Assembly: GCA_021521415.1 (NCBI GenBank)
Contig: JAIQDT010003811.1
Location: forward strand, 124,001-188,000
DNA from: Bidens hawaiensis
Taxonomy: Eukaryota > Streptophyta > Magnoliopsida > Asterales > Asteraceae
Reading direction: 5' to 3'
DNA length: 64,000 bases
Positions 23,374-35,221 of the stretch are shown here, piece by piece. How positions within the stretch are numbered: the first letter of the stretch is position 1; each line of letters begins with the position of its first letter. Both the position numbers and the translations under genes were made by a program. The notes below the pieces were generated by a model. It was not told the origin of the DNA. It saw only the letters and a program-made list of their open reading frames with translations, and did no database searches.

Positions 23374-23378
23374 TCATG

Positions 23379-26329
23379 ATTCAAATGAAGGAGGTAAACT
23401 TTGGTCGTATTCCGTTTAAATTTTTTAATTCCTGGTTTGAATGGGAGGGGCTGTATAAGGTGGTGGAAGATGCTTGGAAGGAGGAGGTTGTTGGTAGAGG
23501 TCTCGTTAAGGTTAAGAACAAACTGAAGTTGCTCAAGGAAAGAATAAAAGGTTGGGTGAAAGTAAACAAAGAAAAATCTTCAAAAGATAAGGTGAGGTTG
23601 GTATCTAAGTTGATTGATTGTGAACATAAGATTGAAACAGGCTTGATAGACGAATGGGTGTTTGAGGAGAGAAATGATTTGCTTCTCGAGTTGGAGAAGT
23701 TGAATCATCTTGAGAACAAAGAAATGTCGATTAAACTTAAATATAAATGGTCTTTGGAAGGGGATAAAAACTCAAAATTTTTTAATGCTTTGCTAAAAAA
23801 GAAGCGGAAACAAATGAACATTTCAGGAGTTAAAGATAAGGGAGAGTGGATTATAGATCATCTTCAAGTAAAGCAGATCTTTTTCGAGTTTTACTCGAAG
23901 AGATTTAAACCTTTTGATGGGGTGGAGGTTGTTCGAAGAAGTAATAAATTAAAATTTTTATCACCGGGTGATAGTGATTTTTTAGTTTATGAGGTCACTT
24001 TGTTGGAAGTGAAATTGGCGGTTTGGGGATGTGGTTCAGATAAGTCGCCGGGACCGGATGGTTTCTCGTTTGCTTTTATTAAAAAATTGTGGGACATTAT
24101 GAAGGCGGATTTTTTTGAGGCGGTTCAACAATTTTTTTTGGAAGCTTCCTTTCCAGAAGGTTGTAACCCCGCTTTTGTTACATTGATTCCTAAGGTGCAA
24201 AGTCCGGTACTTGTCAAAGATTTTCGTCCTATTAGCCTTATCGGAGCTGTTTATAAAGTGGTAGCTAAAATTCTAGCGAATCGAGTGAGTAAGTCATTCC
24301 TTCAATTATTAGCCCGGAACAAACCGCTTTCATAAAAGGAAGCAAATTTTAGATGGTTCGTTAATTATGAATGAAGTGGTTGAGTGGTTCAAAAAGCGGA
24401 ATAAAAAATTGATGATATTCAAAATTGATTTCGAAAAAGCGTATGACTCTTTATCGTGGAATTTTTTGTTTAAGATGATGGAACACATGGGCTTTCAAAT
24501 GAAATGGATTTCTTGGATTAAAGCGTGTTTGGGATCGGCTCGTATGTCAATTCTTGTTAATGGAATCCCGACTTTGGAATTCGAGATGCATCGAGGTTTA
24601 TGTCAAGGTGATCCTTTATCTCCGTTTCTTTTTTTAATAGCTATGGAAGGGTTACATGTGGCCATAGAGGATGCTATTGAAGCATGTATTTTTAAAGGAG
24701 CTCGAATTGGTAGAAATGGAGGGCGGATATCTCATCTATTTTTATGCTGACGACGCTATATGTTTGGGGGAATGGTCGGAGACAAATATAAATGGTATTG
24801 TTCAGATCTTGAATTGTTTTTATTTGGCTTCAGGTTTAAAGTTAAATTTATTCAAATCTAATTTATATGGAGTGGGGGTCCCATATGAAGAGGTGGTTTT
24901 ATGTGCTTCTTCGACAGGTTGTCTTCCGGCTAAAATTCCCTTCACCTATTTGGGTTTACCTGTTGGTTCGAGTATGAAAAGGGTTGAAGATTGGAAGGTT
25001 ATCATAGATAAATTCAAAACTCGTCTTTCGGTTTGGAAGTCGAATTTATTATCTATTGGAGCTAGAGATCTTTTAAACACTTCGGTCCTTGGAGCCTTGG
25101 AATTTTATTTCTTTTCCCTATTCGTTGTGCCTCCAAGTGTTTTGAAGGTTTTGGAAAGAATTCGGTCTCGGTTCTTTTGGGGTTTTAAAAATGACGAAAG
25201 AAAAATTCATTGGGTGTCTTGGAAACAAGTGTTGGCTTCTAAAGAAAAAGGAGGTATCGAGATTGGTTCCTTGGAGGCATTTAACAAGGCTCTTTTACAA
25301 AAGTGGCGTTGGAGATTTGTTTCAAATAGTAATTGTTTGTGGGTTAAGTTGATCAAAGCCATCTATGGAGTTGAAATGAATCCTAACTATCGTGACAATA
25401 ATGGGTTAGGGATGGGTGTGTGGTCGTCTATGTGTAACTCCTTTAATAAACTACACGATTTAGAAGTAATTCCTCTTTCGGCTGTTCAAAAAAAGATAAG
25501 AAATGGTCAAGAAACTAGATTTTGGTTAGACTGTTGGGGGACAAGTAGTACGTTGGCGGTCAGATATCCTCGCCTTTATGTGTTGAAAATGGACAAACAA
25601 TGTTTTGTTAATCAAAGGGCAGACGGTGTTTCTTGGAATTGGAGAAGAGAGATTATAGGGGGAAGAGAAAGTGAACAATTTGATAATTTGATGGTTGAGT
25701 TAGGACATGTAAGTTTAACGGATTCTCAAGATAGATGGGTTTGGAGTTTTGGGGATATGACAGACTTCACGGTTAAATGTGTTAGGAAGGCTATTGATGA
25801 CTTTATTCTTCCATCATGGGCTCGAAAGACAATATGGTTCAAATTTCTTCCTAGAAAAGTTAATATTTGTGCTTGGAGGGTGTTACTTAAGAGACTTCCT
25901 ACGAGAGTCAATTTGGTGAGTAAGGGTATAGACATTCCGAGTTCTTTATGTCCTATCTGTAATGATCATGAGGAGTCTATTGACCATGTTTTCGGTATGT
26001 GCTCGGTGGCAAATCGGATTTGGGGTCTTATTACTTCTTGGCTTGGCCTTCCGTTGTCTTCCTCTTTGGTTCCGATTGAGTTGATGTCTTGGTGGGACAC
26101 GTTAAGAGTTCAAACTCATAAGAAAGATTTGATCTGGATGATTATTTTTGTCACTTGGTGGATTATTTGGAGATTCAGAAATGACTTGGTATTTGAGAAG
26201 ACTCGGCATAACAAGGAAACAATATTTGATGAAATTTTACATTTATCGTTCTTATGGTATAGTAGCAGAAATCGTAAATGTAATATTTCTAGGATCGAGT
26301 GGCTTAAGAACCCTCTATTGTATTTGTAA
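23379..26329 (+). pseudogene. LINE reverse transcriptase with zf-RVT tail
   Basis: Three open stretches follow each other: to 24335, 24367-24750 and 24671-26329. The first has the linker region and RT start (SDKSPGPDGF, FRPISLIGAVYKVVAKILANR). The second has KIDFEKAYDSLSWNFL and GLCQGDPLSPFLFLIAMEGL. The third begins with the catalytic FYADDA motif and ends in a zf-RVT region (ARKTIWFKFLPRKVNICAWR and a CPIC...H...C arrangement). Frameshifts lie near 24310-24350 and in a T run near 24740. The RT would prime cDNA from nicked target DNA. It is inactive as it stands. Confidence 0.85.
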
Positions 26330-26410
26330 TGTTTTTGTGTTTTTTTGTTCTAGCTACTTGCTATGACTGTTTTTATTTATTTATATAAAATACCGTCTTT
26401 CAAAAAAAAA

Positions 26411-28673
26411 CGTAATGAACATTTTAGTTATAAATTTATTGTTTAACCAGGTTAATTATGTACCCAACTCCATGTATCACACGGGTCATGATATGTTTCC
26501 ATTAGATTGAACTATTTACTAAACTTAAAAGTTAACAAACATTTTACTAAACTTATTGGTTTAACCGGGTTAAGTATATAATTTTATTTTTGTTTTGTTT
26601 TGTTAATGTAGGTCTGTATTTTTAAAGCTTAGTGGTATCAAAGTGTGCAGCACATAGTGGTGTTCAGTGCTCCTATATAGGATTTTGAAAGTTATAGTCC
26701 AATAATAATAACAATGTAGCTTTACAAGTATGATAACTGTATGTATGAGTTAGCCGTTGTATATATAAAAAGTAGTTATTCTAAAGCTATATCTGTTAGT
26801 AACAGAATTAATTTTATTAGAACTATTTTGCATATAAATTAACAACCTTTTAATAACAAAGAAATAAAAACAAAACTTAAATCCAAAACCCTTTTTTTTA
26901 TAATTTTGAGTTGGGTGTGTGTATTTTATGAGCCAGTGAATCTAAAACTTTGGTAGTGGGATTGGATTATTTATTAACACTGTTTCAAGTTTTGGCCTTT
27001 CTCCCCAACTGATTTGATGCCTAGCCTCGTGCATAATCTAGCTTTCGATTATGACACTCCTGCAAAATAATTTTTGTACAACTTACCATGCACAAAGTAC
27101 TAACAACTATACAACCCTGTACAAACAACTATACAGTTTTTGTCTTTTCCAATAAACTCGTTTCCTTTGTTAATTCTCTTAAGGAATATACATTTGATTC
27201 TTTAAACCAATTAAAAGATAAGATGATGGGAGTGGTTTTACACTTTTACCATCCAAAATCCCGTCCCATTTAGTTACGGTACCAATTGAGATGTGGTAGT
27301 ATTCCCACTTCATCCCGTCTCGAAATTCATGCCCCATCCCGAAATTCTTTCAGAGTGGTTCCAATTCGATACCGAGGAGCCAAGGGTGGTCTTCATGGCG
27401 GTTACAAGACCAAGCCAACCCACCCCATGAATACTGCATCCACACTCAGGGCTGACCCAATTATATTAACGGGCCAAGCTAGAGCTTGAGACATCTAAAA
27501 AAGAAATGCCTCATTTTATTAGAATTGTTAATATATTAGGCCTTTTTTTGTTGCTAAAATGGAAATTGCAATTAATCAGCTGCCAAATTAAATTGCATTT
27601 AATTGAAATTGGAATTAGCATTTGCTACCACTTTTAATTGCCAATTGCCTTCAACTTAATTTCCTTGTCTTGTGTGTGTCAAACTTCCAGTTGGCAATTG
27701 TTAAATTTACAGTCCTCAAATTTATCGTGACAAACTTTCAAGGTTATATAAATTGCTTGTTTTTTTGTTACATAATGATTAGAACATTGTTAATTTGTTT
27801 AGTGCTTCTTAATTGAACACTTAAGCATTATAGATTAGAACTTTGTTGAATAGTTAAAAATTTATTACTAATAAATTTAAAATTCAATTGTTGGTACCAA
27901 GCTCGAAGAAAGAGGGTTATAACTTTATAACAATTTATTTTATCTATGGCCCCAGTTTTTAGTTCGATTGAGGCCTCCGAAACCTTGAGCCGTCACTGTT
28001 CACACTTAACCCTTAGCTTTTCACTTATAATTATCTAACAACGCATAACATTTGGAACCTTTAGGCACAGAGTGACATTAGTCATACACGAAAATATACA
28101 CTTGCAATCGTGTGGCTTCGATACACACAAACTGGAGCAACTTTTTTGAAACACGGCACGTTTTTAAGTAGTTCACATGACTAACATATATTGCACTTGA
28201 TTAATGTTTCTATTTTGTTATCAGTAAAGCTTCTATTTATGTAATTTCCATTTATAAACACATATTATAGAAATTAACAAAAATTTCTAAAAAAGTTAAC
28301 ACTTGAGGCATCATCATCGAATTCAAACCCCAACCCCAAAAAGACCACATACAAAACCACATAATCGTACACTCTCACTTTACCATCTTTGTGTAACTTC
28401 ATTTTCCCGATGAAAACCCACTGTCGGCCTAACCACACCCCACTAAACATAATTAATCTTCATTTCCTCGTGATTTGTACCCTCTCTCTATCTCATGGAC
28501 CACTTTCTATATCTATACATATACATATACATATACATACACACATACATATATCTATATCTATATAACCCCTTTACTCTTTCCCTTTTATTATTCATTC
28601 ATTCACTTGATAATAAACATAAACATAACATTCATGAAAGAAGTCATTCTTTTGCTCTAACTCAACCACCACT
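26411..28673. other. Intergenic region upstream of the receptor kinase
   Basis: I see no gene. A 42-base segment at 26489-26531 nearly repeats 13061-13102 on the other side of the LINE. A segment at 26540-26575 is a weaker repeat of 26420-26460. An ATACAT/ATCTAT microsatellite lies at 28508-28568, just before the kinase gene, and its TATATAACC end could serve as a TATA box about 110 bases upstream of the start codon. Confidence 0.5.
28508..28568 (+). promoter_or_regulatory. Microsatellite and possible TATA box before the receptor kinase
   Basis: ATACAT repeats pass into ATCTATATCTATATAACC. The last part is a plausible TATA element at a normal distance (about 110 bases) from the ATG at 28674. 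The link to transcription is inference. Confidence 0.45.
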
Positions 28674-31600
28674 ATGTCACACTCTCTACTCTTTACTTTC
28701 CTGGTCACTATACCTATTATTATACAACTCCCTTACGGTTATTGTTTAAACCAAGAAGGCCGTTGCCTACAGCAACTAAAACTCGGGTTCGACGACCCGG
28801 ACAGCTTTTTCTCCGACTGGGACGACACGGTTTCCGACTACACCCCGTGTCACTGGACCGGAGTCACGTGTTCCGAACCGGGTAGTGGCTTTGTTGTATC
28901 CGTTGATTTATCAAACGCCAATGTCGCCGGTCCGTTTCCAACCGTTCTTTGCCGGCTCACCGGACTTAAATATCTTTCTCTGTATAATAATTCCGTCAAC
29001 GGCACACTCTCCGACGACTTGTCCACGTGTCGGACTCTCGTACATTTAAATCTCGCTCAAAATTACCTCACCGGAAAGCTGCCGGAAAGTTTATCTCAGT
29101 TACCGGAGTTAAAGTTTCTAGATTTGACCGGAAACAACTTTTCCGGCGAGATTCCGGCGAGTTTTGGTTCGTTTAAAAAGCTTGAAGCTTTATCGTTAGT
29201 TGATAATCTCATCGGAGGGAATATTCCGGCGAATCTGGGTAACATATCCACGTTAAAGCAGCTTAATTTATCATACAACCCGTTCGCCGCCGGCGAGATT
29301 CCGGCGGAAATCGGTAACCTAACGAATCTCGAAGTGTTATGGCTCACGGACTGTAATTTATACGGACCGATTCCTGACTCACTGAGTCGACTCAGTAAAC
29401 TCGTGGATCTGGATCTGGCGGTTAATAAACTCGTCGGTCCGTTACCGAGTTCCATTACTGAGTTGACAAATGTGGTGCAGATTGAGCTTTATAACAACTC
29501 GTTGACCGGTGAGTTACCGGTGAAGTGGTCAAAGATGACGTCATTGAGGTTAATTGATGTGTCAATGAATATGTTGACCGGTACATTACCGGAAGAGCTG
29601 TGTGGGTTGCAGCTTGAGTCTTTACATGTTTATGAAAATGAGTTTGAAGGTAATGTTCATAATATTATTTCAAACTCTAGTAATCTTTATGAGTTAAGAT
29701 TGTTTGGTAATAGATTTACTGGAAGCCTGCCTAAAGATTTGGGTAAAAACTCACGTTTAGTGTGGTTAGATGTGTCTAATAATATGTTTACCGGTGAGAT
29801 ACCGGTTAATTTATGTAGAAATGGTGGTTTAGAAGAGCTTTTAATGATACATAACTCGTTTTCGGGTAGTATTCCGGAGAGTTTTAGTAAATGTCGGAGC
29901 TTGAAACGTGTTCGCTTGGGTTATAACAAGTTTTCGGGTGAAGTTCCCGCGGGGTTTTGGGGGCTTCCGGGTGTGACGCTACTTGAGCTTGTTGAGAACT
30001 CGTTCTCCGGGGTTGTTGGAAAATCTATAGCCGGAGCGAGAAGTTTGTGTACTTTGAATATTGGTTATAATAAGTTTTCGGGTGAGTTGCCGGATGAGAT
30101 TGGGAATGTTGATAGTTTGATTGAATTTTCGGGGAGTAATAATATGTTTTCGGGTTCGTTGCCGGTTAGCGTTTTGAAACTTGAGCAGTTGACTAAGCTT
30201 GATCTTCGTAATAACGGGTTTTACGGTGGTATCCCGAGTGGAATTGATTCGTTAAAGAAGCTAAACGAGCTTAATTTGGCTAACAATAGGTTTTCGGGTA
30301 ACATTCCGGATAAGATAGGGGAATTATCGGTTTTGAACTATCTTGATCTTTCGGGTAATCAGTTTTCGGGCAAGGTCCCGGACGGGTTACAGAATTTGAG
30401 ACTCAATCAGCTTAATTTATCGAGCAATTTGCTTACCGGAGATATCCCACCCGTTTACGCTAAGAAAATATACATTAACAGCTTTGTGGGTAATCCGGGC
30501 CTTTGTGGCGACATTGAGGGTTTATGTGATGGCAAAAATGTCACTAGAGGCATGGGTTATGTTTGGTTACTTCGGTCGATCTTTGTATTATCCGGTTCGA
30601 TCTTCATTGTTGGTTTCGGATGGTTTTACTTTCAGTATAGGAAGTTCAAGAATTCAAAGCAAAGTATTGACAAATCGAAATGGACGTTAATGTCGTTTCA
30701 CAAGTTAAGTTTTAGCGAATACGAGATCTTGGGTGCTCTCGATGAGGATAATGTGATTGGGCGTGGTGCGTCGGGAAAAGTTTACAAGGTTGTGTTGAGT
30801 AATGGCGAGGCTGTGGCGGTTAAGAAGCTCTGGGGCGGGTCGAAAAAGGGTGAGGATGAGGATCTTGAAAATGAGTCGGGCTCGGGCCCGGTTGTTGATA
30901 ACGGGTTTGATGCTGAGGTGGAGACATTAGGTCGGATCCGTCACAAGAACATTGTTCGGTTATGGTGTTGTGGCTCTACAAAAACGTGTAAACTTCTCGT
31001 GTACGAGTATATGCTGAATGGGAGTTTGGGGGATTTGCTTCATAGTACTAAAAGCGGGTTACTTGATTGGCCATTACGGTACAAGATCGCTGTGGATGCA
31101 TCCGAGGGTTTGGCGTATTTGCACCATGACTGTGTTCCCGCCATTGTTCATAGAGATATTAAATCCAATAATATTTTGTTGGATGGTGATTTTGGTGCTC
31201 GTGTGGCGGATTTTGGTGTCGCGAAGGTGGTCGATAGTGATGCAAAAGGCGGTAATTCGGTGTCGGTCATTGCCGGTTCGTGTGGCTACATCGCTCCAGG
31301 TAATGCATAAGATATAAGATACAATGTTATATTGTTATGAAACTTATGATTTAGATAACTAAACTATATTGTGTTACATTTTGTAGAATATGCATATACA
31401 CTAAGGGTAAACGAGAAGTGTGATATATATAGCTTTGGAGTTGTAATTCTGGAACTTGTGACCGGGAAGCGTCCGGTTGACCCGGAGTATGGAGAAAAGG
31501 ATTTGGTCAAGTGGGTGTGTACGACATTGGACCAAAAAGGTGTAGATGCGGTGTTTGACCCGAAACTAGACTCGTGTTTCAAGGAAGAAATATGCAAAGT

Positions 31601-31778
31601 GCTCAACATCGGGCTTTTGTGTACGAGCCCGCTTCCTATTAACCGCCCGTCAATGAGAAGAGTCGTGAAGATGTTGCACGAGATCGGGTCGGTAGATCCC
31701 ATGAAGTTTGCATCGAAAGATGGGAAGTTAACACCATACTATTACGATGATGCGTCGGATCATGGTACGGTCGGTTGA
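28674..31778 (+). CDS. HSL1: LRR receptor-like kinase, HAESA/HSL1 group (two exons)
   Basis: Exons 28674-31299 and 31387-31778 encode 1005 aa. The 87-base intron (GT at 31300, AG at 31386) splits the kinase at the conserved GYIAPEY motif and joining keeps phase. The protein has a signal peptide (about 1-24), an N-terminal cap with CHWTGVTC (near residue 63), about twenty leucine-rich repeats to about residue 610, a membrane segment (about 626-648) and a kinase with the GRGASGKVY loop (about 695), the VAVKKLW lysine, HRDIKSNN (about 825) and ADFG (about 845). All catalytic residues are present and it is an RD kinase. In Arabidopsis HAESA-type receptors at the plasma membrane bind small secreted peptides (IDA, and CLE9/10 for HSL1) with SERK partners to control abscission and stomatal or other divisions. 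HSL1 is the closest match by N-terminal sequence from memory; HAE itself is the alternative. Confidence 0.93.
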
Positions 31779-32284
31779 TGTCGGGTTGTTGATGCATTGA
31801 TGAATTGTGCAGTACAACTCATTGCGTGGTTGACTTGTTGACTTAGTTTAGTATATATATGTGTTGGTTTAAATCATCGGTTTTTGAATGCATTGTTGGG
31901 TTGTACAAGGGAAATGAGTTTTGGTTTGTAAAAGGTGAATTATGTAATGATATTTATAAGTTAGGAAAAATATACACTACTAAAATTTAGGTTACCATCA
32001 ACAGGAAGACTCACTCAAATGTTGAGGGTTGTTACAAACGCCGTTAAAAAATGGGGTAACTATTTTGGTGGGAAAACTTTACGGTCGCAATGTCCATCAT
32101 AAAAGGCCCAGTTGCAAAACATTTATGTCGCAATGTCAGTCAAATTAAACTGTGGTTGCAATTTCAGTTTTCAGTGTGTAAATGGCTTGTCATTTTTATT
32201 TTTGATGGCAAGTGACATTAAAATAGTATTAAAGTTTTATTTTGAAACTTTAAAATGGGTATTTTAAAAGCATTTGGATGTGGA
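31779..32284. other. 3' flank of the receptor kinase, no gene seen
   Basis: It presumably contains the 3' UTR and terminator of the kinase. No further feature is recognised. Confidence 0.4.
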
Positions 32285-32593
32285 TCAATTTTAATGTTAA
32301 ATGTTAGAGCACTCACTTTATTAGTGAGAGGTAGGGGGTTTAAACCTTGCTATTACCAATTTATTTGGAAGATATGAGGGTTTAAACCTGATCTCACCAT
32401 GTTTTACTGGCTCCTTGTTGTCATGCCGTTTGGCGGGCGTGAGGGTTGGGTTTTATTCGAGTAATCCCTTAATATGTGAACCGTTAGAGGTTCTGTCCGA
32501 CCGGACTCGTGGCTGGCTCGGGCTACATTTAGCTAATGGGGGCCACATACGGAGTACCAGACGTTACTTAGCTGGTCGTTCCAAGAAAAAAAG
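32285..32593 (+). mobile_element. Possible tRNA-derived SINE
   Basis: GTTAGAGCACTCAC resembles the end of a tRNA D-arm and is followed about 30 bases later by the B-box-like GGTTTAAACCTTG. After a GC-richer body of about 200 bases the segment ends in an A-rich AAGAAAAAAAG tail near 32583-32593. The base composition is higher in GC than the surrounding AT-rich DNA. No flanking duplication was found, so the call is tentative. Confidence 0.4.
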
Positions 32594-32599
32594 CATTCC

Positions 32600-33340
32600 A
32601 AGCCCGGCTTTTACGACTTTATCTCTATAATTACACTAAATTTTATAATATTTTTTTTACTAGTTTAGTTAAATAATATTTTTAATACCTTTATTATTCT
32701 TTTTTTTCTTTTTTCTTCGCTTATAACTAATTTTCAACAAATATTCACTAACTTTTTTCTTTTCTTTACTTATAACCACTTATAACTTTACTTTCTCACA
32801 TAAATTTATGTGATGGGCAAAGAATGCTATGAGCGTCAAGTATATTTACAAAAAAAATGTATAGAAGAAAAATATGTCAAATTTGAATTTCAAAAAGTTA
32901 TGTATCGAAATAAATGAATGAGTTTAATTTGATGAATAGAATTGAGATAAATAAATGCATGTCTTCTTGGTGTGTGCGTCTGTGAAATTGTATTTATATT
33001 TATACACTTTTGTAATTTTGTAAAAGGGAAAACCTTTCAAAACTATAATTTAAAAAGAAAATAAAAGTAAATATATATATTATCTATTATTGAACTTATT
33101 ATTTATGCATTTAGCAAATAACTTTCCTATTTTTTGAAGAGCCAACGAATCTTTCAAACAGGCTACTGGCTAAATTTACATCGGGATACATTTGTCTTTC
33201 GATTCGATAAAAACCACTCATCCAAGGCCAACGCCCGGGAACACTCGTCCGAAGGCACAACAATTCAATGAGATAAAACACGTTCAGTTCAAGGATCCAA
33301 TTAGTGAAAGATACGTACTCGTCTAGTCTCACATCATCAC
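32600..33340. other. AT-rich intergenic stretch, nothing recognised
   Basis: A 73-codon open frame on the minus strand (33111-33332) matches nothing I know and has no supporting signals. Otherwise the stretch is A/T-rich. Confidence 0.45.
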
Positions 33341-33344
33341 ACTG

Positions 33345-33440
33345 GGTATTTTAAAACTAAATGATGGGAGTAAGAATCGAACATGAGTCACATGTAAAAC
33401 CAAATATTTTCCTTACCACTCTATCACTAGCTAATTGGCA
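33345..33440 (-). mobile_element. Possible tRNA-derived SINE head (A and B boxes)
   Basis: On the minus strand TGATAGAGTGG (A-box like) and GTTCGATTCTT (B-box like) are about 31 bases apart, the spacing of a Pol III internal promoter. The downstream body is not clearly bounded and no A tail was found. Confidence 0.35.
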
Positions 33441-34562
33441 ATATGCAAATAGTTATAATTTTTTATTGAACGCCAAGTAAATTTATGAGTTGGTGATCGA
33501 TTTTCTCTTTTTTTAACATCAAATTTATTTCCTTGCACTCAAAATCATAGTAATCTTATAATTGTAAGGATTTGAAACTATCACCTCTATTTTAGAAGGG
33601 AACTCATACTTATACATTTAGGAAGTGCATATAATAGTTTTGATAACAAATTCATATATAAACATTCCCATCTATTTATACATTTTTATCTTTGTTCAGT
33701 TTTGGGGTATTTGAGACTATATATTTTGATATTTATAAATTACTTATTTTTTTGTTACTGTACAACTTTTCTATATATCCAATGCGGGTCATGGTTTTGA
33801 AGAGATTCACCCAAATGGGTCCTGTTTTGAGTGTCGTTGTATACTTGTATCATGATATTATACTTTTGTTTTTGTATTTACTTGCTTGTTTCTTGTGTGT
33901 TTTCTTTTTAAAAATAAAGTTGAGCATAGCATAGATATATAGGTGATGTAAATAGTACCTAAATTAGTTTCAAGCAATAATACATTAATAAATGGTGCAT
34001 GTCCTTAGAACATCCAGTGTGGACAACATAGGGGCTGCATGAAGGGGCTTTTAAGCCCCAAGCACACCACAATAAAGCGGCATGGAGGTGGTGACATGGT
34101 CATGGGCTATACGTAAATATAATACTAATTATTTTCAGTAACTAACAAATATACTCTTCTACATCAGTTTTCTTTTCTCTGTCAGCTGGTTTGCATATGG
34201 CTACTTCGGTTACCAGTGCTACTCCAACCATGGGTTCCATGACCATTTTATATATATAATATTTCTTGGTCGCGTGATTTTATTAATTACCGGTAACTCA
34301 CTCAGCCAACTTGATGTTTTAATACTTGACATCACAATTAAAGTTTGAATAATTAAGCTTTGGTGGCTACATTCTTTTAAAATCCGTACATTCTTATAAG
34401 ATCGGTAATGGTACACATGCTGACATGCAATATAATTGTTAATAAACATGGTAATTGTAAATGTAATATTAATAAACATGGTAATTGTAAATGTAATATT
34501 AATCCGTATATTGCGAATGTAAGCATTAAAAAATAATATGTATTTATTTATTTATTATTGAA
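33441..34562. other. Intergenic stretch with small repeats
   Basis: There is no coding sequence I can support. It has a GGGGCTTTTAAGCCCC palindrome near 34045 and an inverted pair around CATGGTCATGG (34098) and CCATGACCAT (34236), possibly a decayed MITE, plus the 30-bp duplication listed separately. Confidence 0.45.
34441..34500 (+). repeat. Perfect tandem duplication of a 30-bp unit
   Basis: The 30 bases at 34441-34470, beginning AATAAACATGG, are repeated without change at 34471-34500. This suggests a recent slippage or repair event. Confidence 0.95.
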
Positions 34563-35126
34563 CTAGCTTTATAAACCCGTGTATTACATGGGATAAATTA
34601 ATATATAAATTACAATGAATAATTTAATATAAATAAAAGAAAAGATAACTAAGCCTCTATATATTATGTAAAAAACATGTATTACCAATAAAATCGTATT
34701 ATATCATCAAATATATTTGACTTTTAAATCGAGAATGAGTTGTTCTACAATCGGTATACGATAATGAAACAATACCACTGAAGGAAAATTTAAAACAATG
34801 AGGCCTTTCGATGTGAAAGATATAGCTAAAGTCTTTCACAAATTTTTCAATATTTAATAAACATGGTTTGTTGTAGATTTTTGAATTTCACCAAGTATGT
34901 TGTATAATATGTAAATATTTATTTGTATAAAAATGTATAGATATAATACAAATAGAGTTTAAATAAAAGTGAATAATTTAATTAGATATAATATAAATAG
35001 AGTGTAAAAGGAAAGTGAATAATTTTTTATATTTGCCATATATAAGTTTTTGAGGGAAAAAAATTGTAAAGATTAATCATAAACTGACACGTGTCACAAT
35101 TATTTTAATTTATTAGAATAGGTAGA
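34563..35126 (-). mobile_element. Non-autonomous Helitron 2 (564 bp)
   Basis: On the minus strand it starts A|TCTACCTATTCTAATAAA (35126) and ends with the hairpin CCCATGTAATACACGGG followed by TTTATAAAG and CTAG|T (34563). The 3' hairpin is identical to that of Helitron 1. A GACACGTGTC palindrome lies about 35 bases inside the 5' end. No protein is encoded. Confidence 0.72.
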
Positions 35127-35221
35127 TTTTATGAAATTTGGAAATTTATTTACTTATGCTTGGATAGTACACGAGTTTATAACATATTTTTTTTCTCTTA
35201 CTTCAAACTCTCTCTCTCATC

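Larger units (their letters stand above)
13100..26410 (+). mobile_element. L1-type LINE, decayed, split by a Tekay retrotransposon
   Basis: The left part (about 13100-13990) holds the end of an ORF1-like protein and part of the APE-type endonuclease. The right part (23379-26401) holds reverse transcriptase and a zf-RVT C-terminus, followed by an A tail at 26402-26410. The parts join at TCATG, where the Tekay element inserted. Several frameshifts and an internal deletion show that the LINE was dead or dying. The 5' end is uncertain and no clean target duplication was found next to the A tail. Confidence 0.85.

Noticed and set aside
28475..28749. Small open frames before the receptor kinase
   Set aside because: They are produced by the microsatellite and the leader; the long kinase frame has a clear start and signal peptide.
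33111..33332. 73-codon minus-strand frame
   Set aside because: No recognisable motif, no splice or promoter signal, typical of chance frames in this AT-rich DNA.
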